Shown here one piece after another: positions 1-18,631 of a stretch of DNA of 64,000 nucleotides. The notes under the pieces are model-generated. The model saw nothing but the letters and a program-made list of their open reading frames with translations. It was not told the origin of the DNA and did not search any database. Source of the stretch: Moringa oleifera (lineage: Eukaryota > Streptophyta > Magnoliopsida > Brassicales > Moringaceae); NCBI GenBank assembly GCA_021397835.1, contig JAJFZO010000889.1:2294001-2358000 (forward strand). Direction: 5' to 3'. The position numbers were made by a program, and so were the translations under genes. Numbering within the stretch: the stretch's first letter is position 1; each line of letters starts with the position of its first letter.

Positions 1-3772
<3,772 letters not shown>

Positions 3773-4903
3773 ATGCTCTGTTGTGACTCAGGATCAGAGA
3801 GAGGTGTTCGATGTCACAGGTCATGTCTTGAGGTAGTTCGTCTGTCGCCACCGCCGCCACTGCTGCTTCCACCACCACCTGGTGATGATATCTTCAGCCA
3901 TAAGCATCTGCTCGCTAGTAGCATGGCCATCATGGCCTGCATCATTGGCGGTTCGTTCTTCTTGGCTTTATTCTGCTTGATTATGAGGACGTATTACACT
4001 AAGAGGATGAACTCAAGGAGGAGTTCATCGATATCTTTTGGTACTCAAGAAGACTTCCTTGAAGAAGATCAAGGACCACATATGGATCATCCGATTTGGT
4101 ATATCAACACCATTGGTCTGCAGCAATTCGTCATTGATTCCATCACAGTGTTTAAGTATAGAAAAGACGATGGGCTGATTGAAGGAACTGAGTGTTCCGT
4201 TTGCTTGAGTGAGTTCCAGGAAGAGGAAAGTCTAAGGCTTTTGCCCAAGTGCAGTCATGGCTTTCACCTCCCTTGTATCGATACCTGGTTAAGGTCACAT
4301 AAGAATTGTCCACTGTGTCGTGCCCCTGTAGTCTCCGATGCCATTGTTGCTCAAGCTACTCCGCCAGAACTTAATTCAGATAACTTGAGCTCACCGGACG
4401 CTATCAGAGAAGATAACTTGGAGAATCAAATCTGGGAGGGAAACCGCGATGTAGAAGAAGGTGAAACTAGCGAAGAAAGAATAGAAAATGATAGTTTTGG
4501 AAGTCAAGATGAGAAGACCTTGCCTGAGTCAAGGAAAACAAACTGCGATTCTCCTTCTCGAGTACTAAGTGATTTGGCGAGCACTCACCGTGTGGTTGAA
4601 GACGATATACAGCCCATGAGGAGGTCTGTTTCATTGGATTCATCTTCTGCCTCCATGATTTACAACGCTGTAGCTGGTGTTATTCCTGGTAAGCATCAAC
4701 AAAGTTTCGATTCCCAAGCAGTCAAGCTGAAGAATCCAAAAGCCAAACGTACAAGCCCAAGCTTATGCAAGCTGGTTAAAAGTTCTTCAATCAGGTATTC
4801 TTTACAGAAGGTTCCTGTTTCAATGAAGAGGTCTTTCTCCTCCGGTGGGAAGATCTTCTCCTCGAGAAGAACCCGAAGCCAAGACTCAATCCTCCCCCTC
4901 TGA
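3773..4903 (+). CDS. ATL-family RING-H2 E3 ubiquitin ligase (ATL54/ATL52-like)
   Basis: Intronless, 376 residues. Seen: a Cys-containing, proline-rich N-terminus (PPPP runs near residues 26-36), one membrane segment at about 51-71, a GLD-like segment at 115-129 ([15 protein letters not shown]), and a canonical RING-H2 finger with ligands C141, C144, C160, H162, H165, C168, C179 and C182. A long Ser-rich C-terminal tail follows. ATL proteins are membrane-anchored E3 ligases that take ubiquitin from an E2 through the RING-H2 finger. The order membrane segment, GLD, RING and the lack of introns fit this family, and the sequence around the finger most resembles the ATL51-54 subgroup. The substrate cannot be inferred. 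The start at 3773 keeps the Cys/Pro-rich leader typical of this subgroup; M51 is a less likely alternative. Confidence 0.9.
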   Translation: MLCCDSGSERGVRCHRSCLEVVRLSPPPPLLLPPPPGDDIFSHKHLLASSMAIMACIIGGSFFLALFCLIMRTYYTKRMNSRRSSSISFGTQEDFLEEDQGPHMDHPIWYINTIGLQQFVIDSITVFKYRKDDGLIEGTECSVCLSEFQEEESLRLLPKCSHGFHLPCIDTWLRSHKNCPLCRAPVVSDAIVAQATPPELNSDNLSSPDAIREDNLENQIWEGNRDVEEGETSEERIENDSFGSQDEKTLPESRKTNCDSPSRVLSDLASTHRVVEDDIQPMRRSVSLDSSSASMIYNAVAGVIPGKHQQSFDSQAVKLKNPKAKRTSPSLCKLVKSSSIRYSLQKVPVSMKRSFSSGGKIFSSRRTRSQDSILPL

Positions 4904-6796
4904 ACATCCAGGTCTTATCAATTTCCTGTCTCAAGTTCCGGGTTTCTGAATTTCCCGAATCATGAAATATGTAGGAACCCAAAGCAATAGTCTTGCTGGG
5001 CATCAAGGGAGAGGTTGCTTAATGTGTTATATTCCCTGCTACCCTATATTACATTAACAGAAAACTATTTTCTTTTTTGATTTCTACCTGTTTCTGCCAG
5101 GCCTTAAATTGTCAAGTTGATGACCTTACAGGCTACTTGTCGAGAGATGTTCCTTAAATTGTCAAGTTCATAAGAATTTGTTAATGTAATTTGATGACCT
5201 TACAGGCTAAAGTAATGGAAACCAGACTCTCCATTGATATGATTCTTGCTGATCTTTTCAAAAAAATCAACAAAAACATATCAATAAAGGATTTTGATCC
5301 AAAACAGTGATGTTCTGGCAGACAATATTGTTGGAGTTCTCAATGTTCTAACGTCACTCAATCAGACTTGAAGATTAGTTCTAGTTGCGTACCATATGTT
5401 CAGTGATGACTGACCAAAATGACAGATTTTTTGTCCCAGTGGTGCCAAAACAGCGAACTTTCAATCTACCCATAATGTGTTTATTACATTAACAAATTAA
5501 TTAAAACTTAGAAAGCTAAGATCTTCCAAAGGCTGTCCAGTGGCAGCCACACCTTGTACTTTCACCACTCAGAGAGAGGTGGGCTTTATAGCTTTTTCTT
5601 TTGAATTTCGTAGCTTTGCTTTTTACTAGCTTCGCTTATATCAAATCCACTTGATACTTAGCTTTTCAGTCTATCTCTCGAGCTTTCAGAAAGTCGAAGG
5701 AGAGACATTGTCATTGTGGGGGATAGTTGAATCCACAGCCTTCTGGTAGAGATTTTCAACACTGACAATTAATGATCTTCATGACTACTTTGAATAAGAA
5801 TTCAAGATTCTCTTGTCACTTGAATTTTGGACAGAAAATGAAAGTGTTTCATCCTTTATAAACTACATTAATTTCTAAACAGATTATCATCTTAAAATAT
5901 TATGAATATCAAACTATTTTCTTCTCGATCAAGGGGACACTATTGTTCAGCGCTTTAACAAAAATGCCAGACTGTTAAGTCACAAGAGAGCCCAAGAAAA
6001 GAGTTTATGATGGAAAAGATTAAACTTTGACCTAGAAATGTGTTTGTCTGCCTACACTTAATTAAGTGATCAACAAGTTATGAAAAGATGCTCAACTTTT
6101 TCATAGGACTTCCAAAATTGAACAGTATAAGATGGACCCAACAATGGAACCTTGAGAATGGATGAAGGGACACCCCAAGAGATGGGACTCTTGCCCTGGA
6201 AAGAAGGTAAAAGAGTCTTCGGTGCAAATTCATGCATCTCGTACACAATTAGCTGTTTTGGTTTTACTTATTTAGATTGTGGCTGAACTTTTTAATAAAA
6301 ACAAAAATATCTTTATATCTTTTTTATTAAAAAAGCTCAACACAGAAAGCTCACATTTTTATCCATCTTCCTTTGTAGCATCAAAGTTCTCTTTTCTTTT
6401 TCTTTGCAGGTTTTAAACAACCCGATTTGTCCTATCTAAGATCTGCTTTTAACACTCATAGGCCCACATTTGATGTAGTTATTGATGAAACTTGTATGAT
6501 CAACAAGTTTTTTCCTTTTTCCTTCCATTGATGTTCTTCTTTCTTTCTTGCTTTTATCTCCTTATGGTCAGTCATAGCTAGGAACGTACATAAACAAAGT
6601 TGTACACCGATTGAATCTTGCTTCCCAAAGTTGGTTCAACTTTGACAGCCAACAACTTGTCTACATGCATCTAAGCCACTGAATAGTACACTAAAGAACC
6701 TGGTAAGTAGTACAAACTAACCTAAGTTCCTCTGAATAATTAACCAAATTAACATGTGAAGTGGAAAAACATTTTTTTGCCTATTCAAAGCTCTTT
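4904..6796. other. Intergenic region between convergent RING and bHLH genes
   Basis: Holds the 3' ends of the RING gene (+) and the bHLH gene (-). No other coding frame is supported. A small internal duplication lies at 5102-5209 and is listed separately. Confidence 0.6.
5102..5209 (+). repeat. Short interleaved direct repeats
   Basis: A 17-base string, ccttaaattgtcaagtt, occurs at 5102-5118 and 5152-5168. An 18-base string, tgatgaccttacaggcta, occurs at 5118-5135 and 5192-5209. The two are adjacent in the first copy and separated in the second, so this is a local duplication with an insertion. It lies about 200 bases past the RING stop codon and may be in its 3' UTR. Confidence 0.8.
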
Positions 6797-8057
6797 CTAG
6801 CTGATGAAGTCACCCTCCTCTTGGATTCTACTCACCATCTCATACACAGCAGCTGCCATCTCATTCACTGAAGTCAGCTGGCAATCTTCTTCAACCTGTC
6901 CTCAAAGACCAAACATGAACCCTAATTAGCACTAGGTTTTGTGTTTCAGCAGAAAAGTGAAAGGTGTGATTAGCTAACCAACCTTAACACTGAAACAGTA
7001 AAGGACCATATGTTGAGCAGTGGTGACGTTAAGGTGAAGGACACTGAGGCCTAAAGAGGGCAACCCAGCGACCATCTTGAAGAGCTGTTTCGGGTGTCTT
7101 TTCGAAAGGATTTTGAGGTTGGCGTGGCTTTCCACCATTGTCACTTCAACATTTGCTATGGCAGACCGTTTCTCGGGTACTGGTTCCACTGGAGGGATGA
7201 AGTTGTTATGACGATGACTTGATGCCATGGAATATTGAGGGAAGGCGAAGAAGCCGGAGAAGAGAGAAGAGAAACCACTGTCTGAATGCTGGATTCTGAT
7301 TTTCTGGGCTTCAAGTGATTGAAGGAGTTGCTCCAGCTCCTTCACGAAGTTGATAGCTCCTCCTATGATGGATGCTTGGTCCCCCTACATACACAAACAG
7401 AATCAACTATATATATTGAAAAACTTAAAAGTTCTCTCTTTCTGATTATCTTTTGACCTCTTTTCGGAAAAAAATTAAGTACCTTTTCAAACACTTGCCA
7501 AAGGAAACATTATATAAGAACTTTTTGGTTTCATGAATAAACTCACTGTGTGAAGAGAGAAGGAGAAGAAAAAGTACCCTTTGGACATAAGAGGCAGGCA
7601 TCATGGAGCGAAGCACAGCAAGATAGTCATTCATTTGCCTTCTCCTATTGCGTTCAACAGCAATGTGAGTCATCCTTTGATTCTCAACCTCTTTTTCGTT
7701 CTTGATGCTTTTGGTTCGCCGTCTCTTTCTCCTGCACGACATGGTTGCCGGAGCTTCCACCATGGACAATCCTCCCTCATGGAACCCATCACCAGCGTAG
7801 GTCTTTCTCGGGGAGTATGAAGACATAGTGGTATCCCATTCCTTCAGTGTTTGCACCACTGGGGAAGCAGAAGAGCCCGAGTTCGCGTTCAGACCGAAGC
7901 CTCCACTTTTGTGATTAAAAACTTCATGGTGATCAGGACTCTCTTCTCTTAAACCAAAGCCGTAGCTGCAATGTCCTCCTCCTGCTGCTAAGTTGTAGAT
8001 ATCTTTCAAACCGTAGCCATACGGGTCATGCTGAAACACCACAGCTTCCAGTGCCAT
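6797..8057 (-). CDS. bHLH transcription factor, subgroup Ia (bHLH94/bHLH96-like)
   Basis: Three exons on the minus strand: 8057-7578, 7384-6983 and 6895-6797, with GT-AG introns and intact phase, giving 326 residues. The protein starts MALEAVVF, the typical opening of the bHLH94/96 subgroup. It has a basic region with H131, E135, R139 (the H-E-R signature for E-box/G-box contact) followed by helix-loop-helix split by intron 1 at the loop (after R160, then GDQASIIGG). A C-terminal ACT-like domain follows ([20 protein letters not shown]). Relatives in this clade include FAMA, SPEECHLESS and MUTE, which control stomatal cell fate; bHLH94/96 types are less well characterised. It acts in the nucleus as a dimer. 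The 5' leader contains a CT/GA microsatellite. The reading frame stays open upstream to an ATG at 8165, but MALEA matches the family start. Confidence 0.92.
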
Positions 8058-8061
8058 TCTC

Positions 8062-8097
8062 TCTCTCTCTCTCTCTCCCTCTCTCTCTCTCTCTAAA
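8062..8097. repeat. CT/GA microsatellite in bHLH 5' leader
   Basis: Two CT runs separated by a CC interruption lie immediately upstream of the bHLH start codon. On the coding strand this is a GA-rich tract, a common 5' UTR feature in plant genes. It encodes Glu-Arg repeats if the upstream in-frame ATG is used. Confidence 0.9.
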
Positions 8098-9739
8098 CGT
8101 TTCCCGTTACGCCACACAGAAAGACTAGAATACAGAAAGAACAAGATCTTGTAGAACTCATGCAAAAGCTCAAATCTTTAGCCTACAAGAACACAACCCA
8201 CAACAAATAAATCGGAGAAACCACAAATCTCTTAGATCTCTCTTGTTAGCGAAGCCAGGTTTCCCTTCCCTTCCATTAAACCCCCATATTATGAATATTC
8301 CTGCACCAACTTGCACGGCAGATCTTGTAAAATAGAGAGGAGAGATTCTCTCCCGCTATATTTTACACGTAAATAAAAAAGAAAATGCTACGTAGTTATT
8401 TGTTTGTACTTTTAAGTTGTGTTACGTGCAATCACAAGTCATGGATTCAATTCTTCGATTACTAGAAAGATTTGTCACTTTGAAAGCAGAAGTCTTTCCT
8501 TACTCATTGTTTATATTACTGATCGAAGGAATATTAATCAAGAACTGTATATATGTATATATATTATTATAATGATGTGTGTGTGGAGTACTCTCCTCTC
8601 TCTCTCGTGGGTCTAATATTCGCTTCATCGGTAATAATGCATCTTCTCCCTCGGGAGAATTGCTTTGTTTGATTTGGTCATGATGACTGTTGGAAGAGCA
8701 AGACCCCACATAGAAAGCGAGGCAGAGAGAGAGAGAGAGAGAGATACCTACGTGGCAGCTTGGGGAAGGAAAAGAGAGAAGCAGAACTGAAGCAGCTAGC
8801 ATGAGTCGGTGGGTGTCTCTGCCAGGAGAATCCATGTGACCATACAAACAAAAAAAAGAAAATTAAGAGGCAGAGGCAGCAGTCTCTGCAATCATCGAAG
8901 TCTAGACTATTCAGTTCCTCGCTCTCCAAAGAAATCACTTGCAAGTCACAAATTGTGTTTAATTATGCTTGACAAATCCATTCAAAAAGAGATGTCAAAG
9001 AACATGTTACACCTCATCATCCTTAACCCTACATCTAAGTATATCTTATGAGACCATAGATCCTTAATTATCGATGCTAAAATATCATTTTTTTACTATT
9101 TATATGACCTGTTGACGCAGAAGTCTTTAATAGAAGGCCAAATATTGTGCTGAGAATTTTATTTGAGGAAGCATCTTATACAAATTAAGTTTGCGTATAG
9201 TTTTATGCAAGTATATATATATATATATTTATTATCCTTCTAAGCAGATTCAAATCAAAGGAACTGTAGCAGAAGACAGGTTACGCCAGCTGAAAGTGTG
9301 AACAAATCTGATGATGATATATGATAACTGGTTCCTTGCTTTGAATAATTGATTAACACATAGTCTCTGCCTAACAGTTTCTACACGCATCGAATCTGTC
9401 AAACAATATTAATTCTAAGATGTTTCATTTTATATATGTCATGTTGTAGCTTCAATATACACGTGTAGGTAATGACACCCAGCATTTCTTTTGAGATTTG
9501 GAAAGGTTCTATTTCCAATTTATTGGAATATAAAGCCGAATAACACCAAGAATTGGAAAAAAAAATGCCAAATTGCAAGAAATGTGAATCATGTGGAAGC
9601 GCATGATGAATTGACTGAAAATAATCAATAGGGGTTGTTGGTTAAAATTAATTTGCTTCAAGCCATACCCTTAATTCTGGGGAAGATCTAAAAAGCAATT
9701 AAATCATCTTTTAATTTCTTTTCATTTTTCGTTAAGAAG

Positions 9740-9757
9740 GCAGCATCATGATGCTGC
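9740..9757. repeat. 18-bp perfect palindrome
   Basis: GCAGCATCATGATGCTGC equals its own reverse complement. It has no loop and stands in gene-free DNA. It could be a dimer-binding site or chance. Confidence 0.7.
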
Positions 9758-11376
9758 TCTTGCTTAAGAATAGGCTATCACTGTTGAACCCTAGCATTTA
9801 CGTAAGCATGTTTCATTTCTAATCTAATTTGTTACCCTATTAAAAGATACTTGAAAGTCACAGCTAATCTGTCTTTAGAAAAGACCCAAACCAAACAATT
9901 TTGATTGATATCGACCTGTAAATTTTGTCCATCTTCCAAATTTTCCTTTAGTCAAGCTTATGACCACGAAAAATGCTTAAACCAGACTGGCTGGTTAGCT
10001 AACTATAAAAAAAAAATAGTTATTTGATATTATAATTGTAGGACGGTATGCTAGTATTAGCAAAAGGGATTAATTAATTTATAGGTAAGCTAAGCATAGA
10101 ATACGGGCCACAAGTTTCGGCTACCTACCGGCCTAGATATTCCTTAATTGGGCTACTTGCTTTAATTTTAATCAGCAATTTGAGTTCACTTGATTGTTCT
10201 TGGAGAGCCTCCTTCAACTGCATGCACTAGCTCTTTGATCACAATTTAATCAATTTTTACTTTCTAGATCTAGCTCATGACATTAGAAATCTCACTTACA
10301 CTTTGGGCATTTAGAAATCTAAACTCAATAGGCTAAACCTCAGTTTCTGATCAAATTCTCTAAAATTCACTTTGGGCATTTACATTATTCACTATTTACT
10401 CGTCGCACAAAGAATCAAATTTTGTTAAAATGGTATGTAAGCATTGCAATTATTTTTTCATATATAAGACCATACTTATCATAAATTTGTGAAAGAAAAC
10501 AAGAGAAAGCTAAGCCAAGCTTAGTATCAGAATATTATCTACACATTAATTGTGGATCATGAGACAAATATCTACTTCCTCTTGATTTTGATCGATAGTT
10601 TTCAATTTTTTTTTCCATGACTAATTAGATCACTTGCACTCTGTGATATTATATTAATTTTGAAATTTGTAAATTGTATAGTCTGAAATACGGTTGATTA
10701 AATGGACATAAACTTTATTATTGATGAATTTAACAATGTTAAATCTCATCAGAAAAAATTAAATTATGATAAATCATATTTAAAAGGGTAAAACTGGATA
10801 TATTTCTCTAGGATCTGCTTTGAACAAAACGGTACGTAGGTACGTGCACTGATCTTCAAAGCATTAACATATATTATTAAGTATTTTCCCCCATCAATAC
10901 ATTCGTGTACGAAGAGAACATCTTAATTTGTTAATTATGTGAAAGAGAGAGAGGAAAGTAGAGGGCTTACGCGAATGCAAGATGTGGCTACTGGGGAAGG
11001 CGAGAGATGAGGGCCGGGAAAGCATATTCTTGTGGATGATAGCAATAAGTCTGTCGCTCTAATTAACTCTGTTTTCTTTTGTGTTTCCGAAGCAACTACT
11101 CCCCGAAAAAGACCAAAGGAAGCCAAAACAAGGCTATGGAGCAAGCAGAGATCAGGTAGATAGATAGCAAAGAGGGAGAACCCAAAAGAATGAAGGCTTT
11201 GGTCATCACATTCCGACAATTATGCCACTATGACTACGTCATGACCTTCTTCTTTTTTTTGGCCAAAAACCCTCGTTTCATTATTGAAGTTTGCGCTCCT
11301 AACTTAGCTCCCCAAGAACCCCCATGAAAGGTGCATTGAATTGCGCATCTCACCACTGTCTCAGTTTCAGACTCGC

Positions 11377-11379
<3 letters not shown>

Positions 11380-11417
<38 letters not shown>
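11380..11417. repeat. (AG)19 microsatellite
   Basis: Uninterrupted AG run of 38 bases, the longest dinucleotide repeat in the window, in gene-free DNA. Confidence 0.95.
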
Positions 11418-11418
<1 letters not shown>

Positions 11419-14194
11419 AACTTTTATTTTTGGATGTTTGGCTTTTGGTTTGCTTCCCTTTTTACGAAAGACGAGTGGGGACAGAGCTCTGAGGTGTTAA
11501 TTTTCTGGTAAAGGGAAGCTCTGGTGATTTAAGCTCCTTTTCCGGGTTTCCTCTTTATCAGAGAGACTGATATCACGTACGTACCTTCATTGCCCTTCCT
11601 GAGAAGAAATTTCATTGACAGGAAAGAAAACCGGAAGAAAGCTATTCTTCTTTCTTTTGCGCTACACCTACAGACCTTTTATATATGTATATATATGCAT
11701 TGATTAACTACAACGTACGTCAACACCATGCATACATAGACTTTCGTGTTTATATTAATCTCTCCTTTTGTTTATTTACAGACACATTATCACTATGTTT
11801 AATTTAATTTCCTATTCATCGAAACCCAATACTCAAGCTTCGATCCCCATTGCGACCTAACCTGAAGACTGGCCTGAGAACTATGACTGAAAACAAATCT
11901 TATATGGTTTCAGAGTCACTTAATTTTAATCAACTTCTACTGAAGTCGTTTAAAAATATTTTCAGAATGAATGTTAATGTTCATGTCTGACAGGGTGACT
12001 GTTTTGACACTTTGTGAAGAAAGTTAAAGGAAACAGTGTGTGTTTATTTGGAAAAATAGATCTAAAGAAGGAAACGATGAAAAGAAACAGAGGGTATCTA
12101 CGTTTCAGTCTTTCTCTTGTGACGTCGTACATGATTAAGTCTGCATGAGAGACGAGTTGCTGTACTGTCCGAAGACAGATCAAAATTACCATGTCAACTT
12201 GGTAGGGGCTGAAATCTGCATGGTTGTTTTTGGGTACCAAGAGGGATTTGACAACCCAATTTGTCTCGGCTCCCTTGGACAAAGCATCTAGTCAACTTTT
12301 TCAATCTGCACACGTGTACCAGCTTTACCCTTACATGTCAGACTTTTGTCTTTCACTGTCCAAACAGACCCTACTATTTAACTCTTTCATTAACCTAATT
12401 AAACCCTTTTTAATACCCATTAATATTAAAGCAACCTATACTACCATTTCAGGTGTTTCATGTTTTAATAATTGAAAGAAGATTCTCTTGATTTTTTTTA
12501 AATTAAAAAATTAAGTACGATCTTGTTATCCCATGAAATTTGATGATTAATTTTATGAAAACAATAAGAGAGCCTAATAAATATGGGACAAGTGGTTTTC
12601 ATTTTTATTACAAGTTGGTTAATAGATGCTTTGCCCACTATATTTGTGAAACCACATATGGGTAAGAGCTGCATCCACTGAATTAATTCTTGCAATAATA
12701 CAGACCCTGTTCTTAATCAGCTTGATTAATCTTGGGTAACCTTGGTTTTAGTTTTCAGTGATGGGCCATCAATGGGCCTATATTTGTCCACAACAAGCCT
12801 ATGGGCTTAACTTGATCATAATAGGACCAATGGGCTCTGGGCTTAAAAAATTGAATTTGAAGAATTATAATCACTGAAACATAAGAAAGGTGACATCCCC
12901 CCATGCGCCCCTTCTTGCATTCTGATTTACCAAACTGCCCCATGTTTTGTTATTTCAACAGTGATTCTTAACAAGAAAAGATTTTTAAAAAAATAAAAAT
13001 TGTAGAGTATGGGTAAATGTTTCAAGAAAAGAAGTTATATACTTTTAATTCTTAAAAAATTTAATTATGGCCAAACATGAAATAATGAATCAACCTCAAG
13101 GTCTGGTTAGGCGGAAGTGGAACATGTAGAAGCCCCACAAAGGATATGGTATCGTGGAAGGTCGGCTAGATAAGAGATGCCATTTGCCTGCTGGATGATA
13201 GAACATTTTCTCCTACTCGTACCACATATGGACATGCTTGGCTCTCTGTTGGTTTGCGAAATCATAGTGAGATATTGGTTTGCATATAATATATTCCTTC
13301 GAAAAAAATTTCATCTTCTGTTAAACCCTTCAAGTCAGAAGGAAAAGAAAGTAGGAATTTCAGAAATGAAGTGAACAAAACTTAGAAACTCCGAATCCTG
13401 ATATAAATAAGTTGACTAGGTTCTTTTATTCTTGACCAAATGCCAGAAGAGGATGTGGTCTTTCAGCCCACATTTCAACCACTAGTAGACGATAACGCTT
13501 AGCAAAGGTTCTGCAGATCAAAAATAGAACTTCATATTATTATCCTCTGTTTCTTGCTTGTCTAGGCCATTTTGTGAGGGAAGCTGATGCAAGAAGTGAA
13601 GTTTTACAAATGTAGGGGATAAGGTGGTTCCATCTCAATCCTTTTCTGCTGACTCTGAACCTTCTTCTTTTGCCTTTTTTTTTTTTTTGAAACATTCTTC
13701 TTTTGCCTTTCCAGACCTCGACTAATAAAAAAATGAGCTTTGAAAACAATACCCACGAATGGACACCACCAAATCTCCAAGCAAAAGTCTTCCTTTCTTC
13801 CTTCTTCTTTCTTCTTTCGATTTTCGTACACTTCATGTGAACAACTTCCACTCCCCTTTTTCATTCTCTTGCACTTGCGAACGTTGTTCCTTTCTTCCAT
13901 GCTTATTTTAATGGGGTTTTGTTTTGTCTTGACTCAGAGAGATGCATTAAACAAACGAATTCATTTAATGTAATAAATTGACACCAAGCCCATGATAGAT
14001 TTTGCGATTGTTTACAGGATTGAAGTTGGTATTATTTGACTGATAAGAAAGGAATTTCTAAGATTCGCCCAGGTGGGGGGTTTTCTTGATCATTGAATAA
14101 ACTTTCACTTTTCTTTATCTGGGTTCATCTCTGTTCGATGCAGATGGATTCTATATTTTGGCCTTCTTGATGCAATAGGGACCACGCATTATTC

Positions 14195-18339
<4,145 letters not shown>

Positions 18340-18631
18340 GAAATCACACCCAAGTTGCATATATGGAAGAGCTGAAGAGGAAGATTAATTGTGCCTTTGA
18401 TGTTCTTTGTTGTTCAAATATTGAACTCATATGTTTTTGCCAATTTGCAAATGTAACAATGTTGTCAGAGCTATGCATCCATGGAAAATTTCTCCATTCT
18501 TTAGATATAATGAGGTTAGATTTGTCACATTTCCTCTTAACAATATTCAGAAGAAACCTTTTATCTCACTTTTGCTTTCCAAGCAGCCACTGGTACAAAC
18601 CGTTCTGTTTCATATGATTTCATCCTGTTAA
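18340..18631. other. Intergenic space between convergent stop codons
   Basis: Only 292 bases separate the GH5 stop (+) from the PH1-like stop (-). The 3' UTRs of both genes must share or overlap this space. No coding frame is supported here. Confidence 0.7.

Larger units (their letters stand above)
8098..14194. other. 6-kb gene-poor region
   Basis: No coding region is supported. The right part of the first kilobase should be the bHLH promoter. Contents that can be seen: GA microsatellites at about 8723-8743 and 11380-11417, a TA run near 9211-9229, and an 18-base perfect palindrome at 9740-9757. A splice-donor-like GTAAG on the minus strand near 10970 follows a GC-richer stretch (about 10940-11220) and might be part of an unannotated non-coding transcript; nothing confirms this. 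The final few hundred bases (from about 13900) likely hold the promoter and 5' UTR of the GH5 gene. Confidence 0.5.

Noticed and set aside
8780..8805. Resemblance to miR167 near the bHLH promoter
   Set aside because: Several mismatches to the mature sequence and no facing arm to form a hairpin.
13540..13900. Lys/Arg-rich minus-strand frames
   Set aside because: They come from a pyrimidine-rich tract upstream of the GH5 gene read on the other strand; no family similarity.
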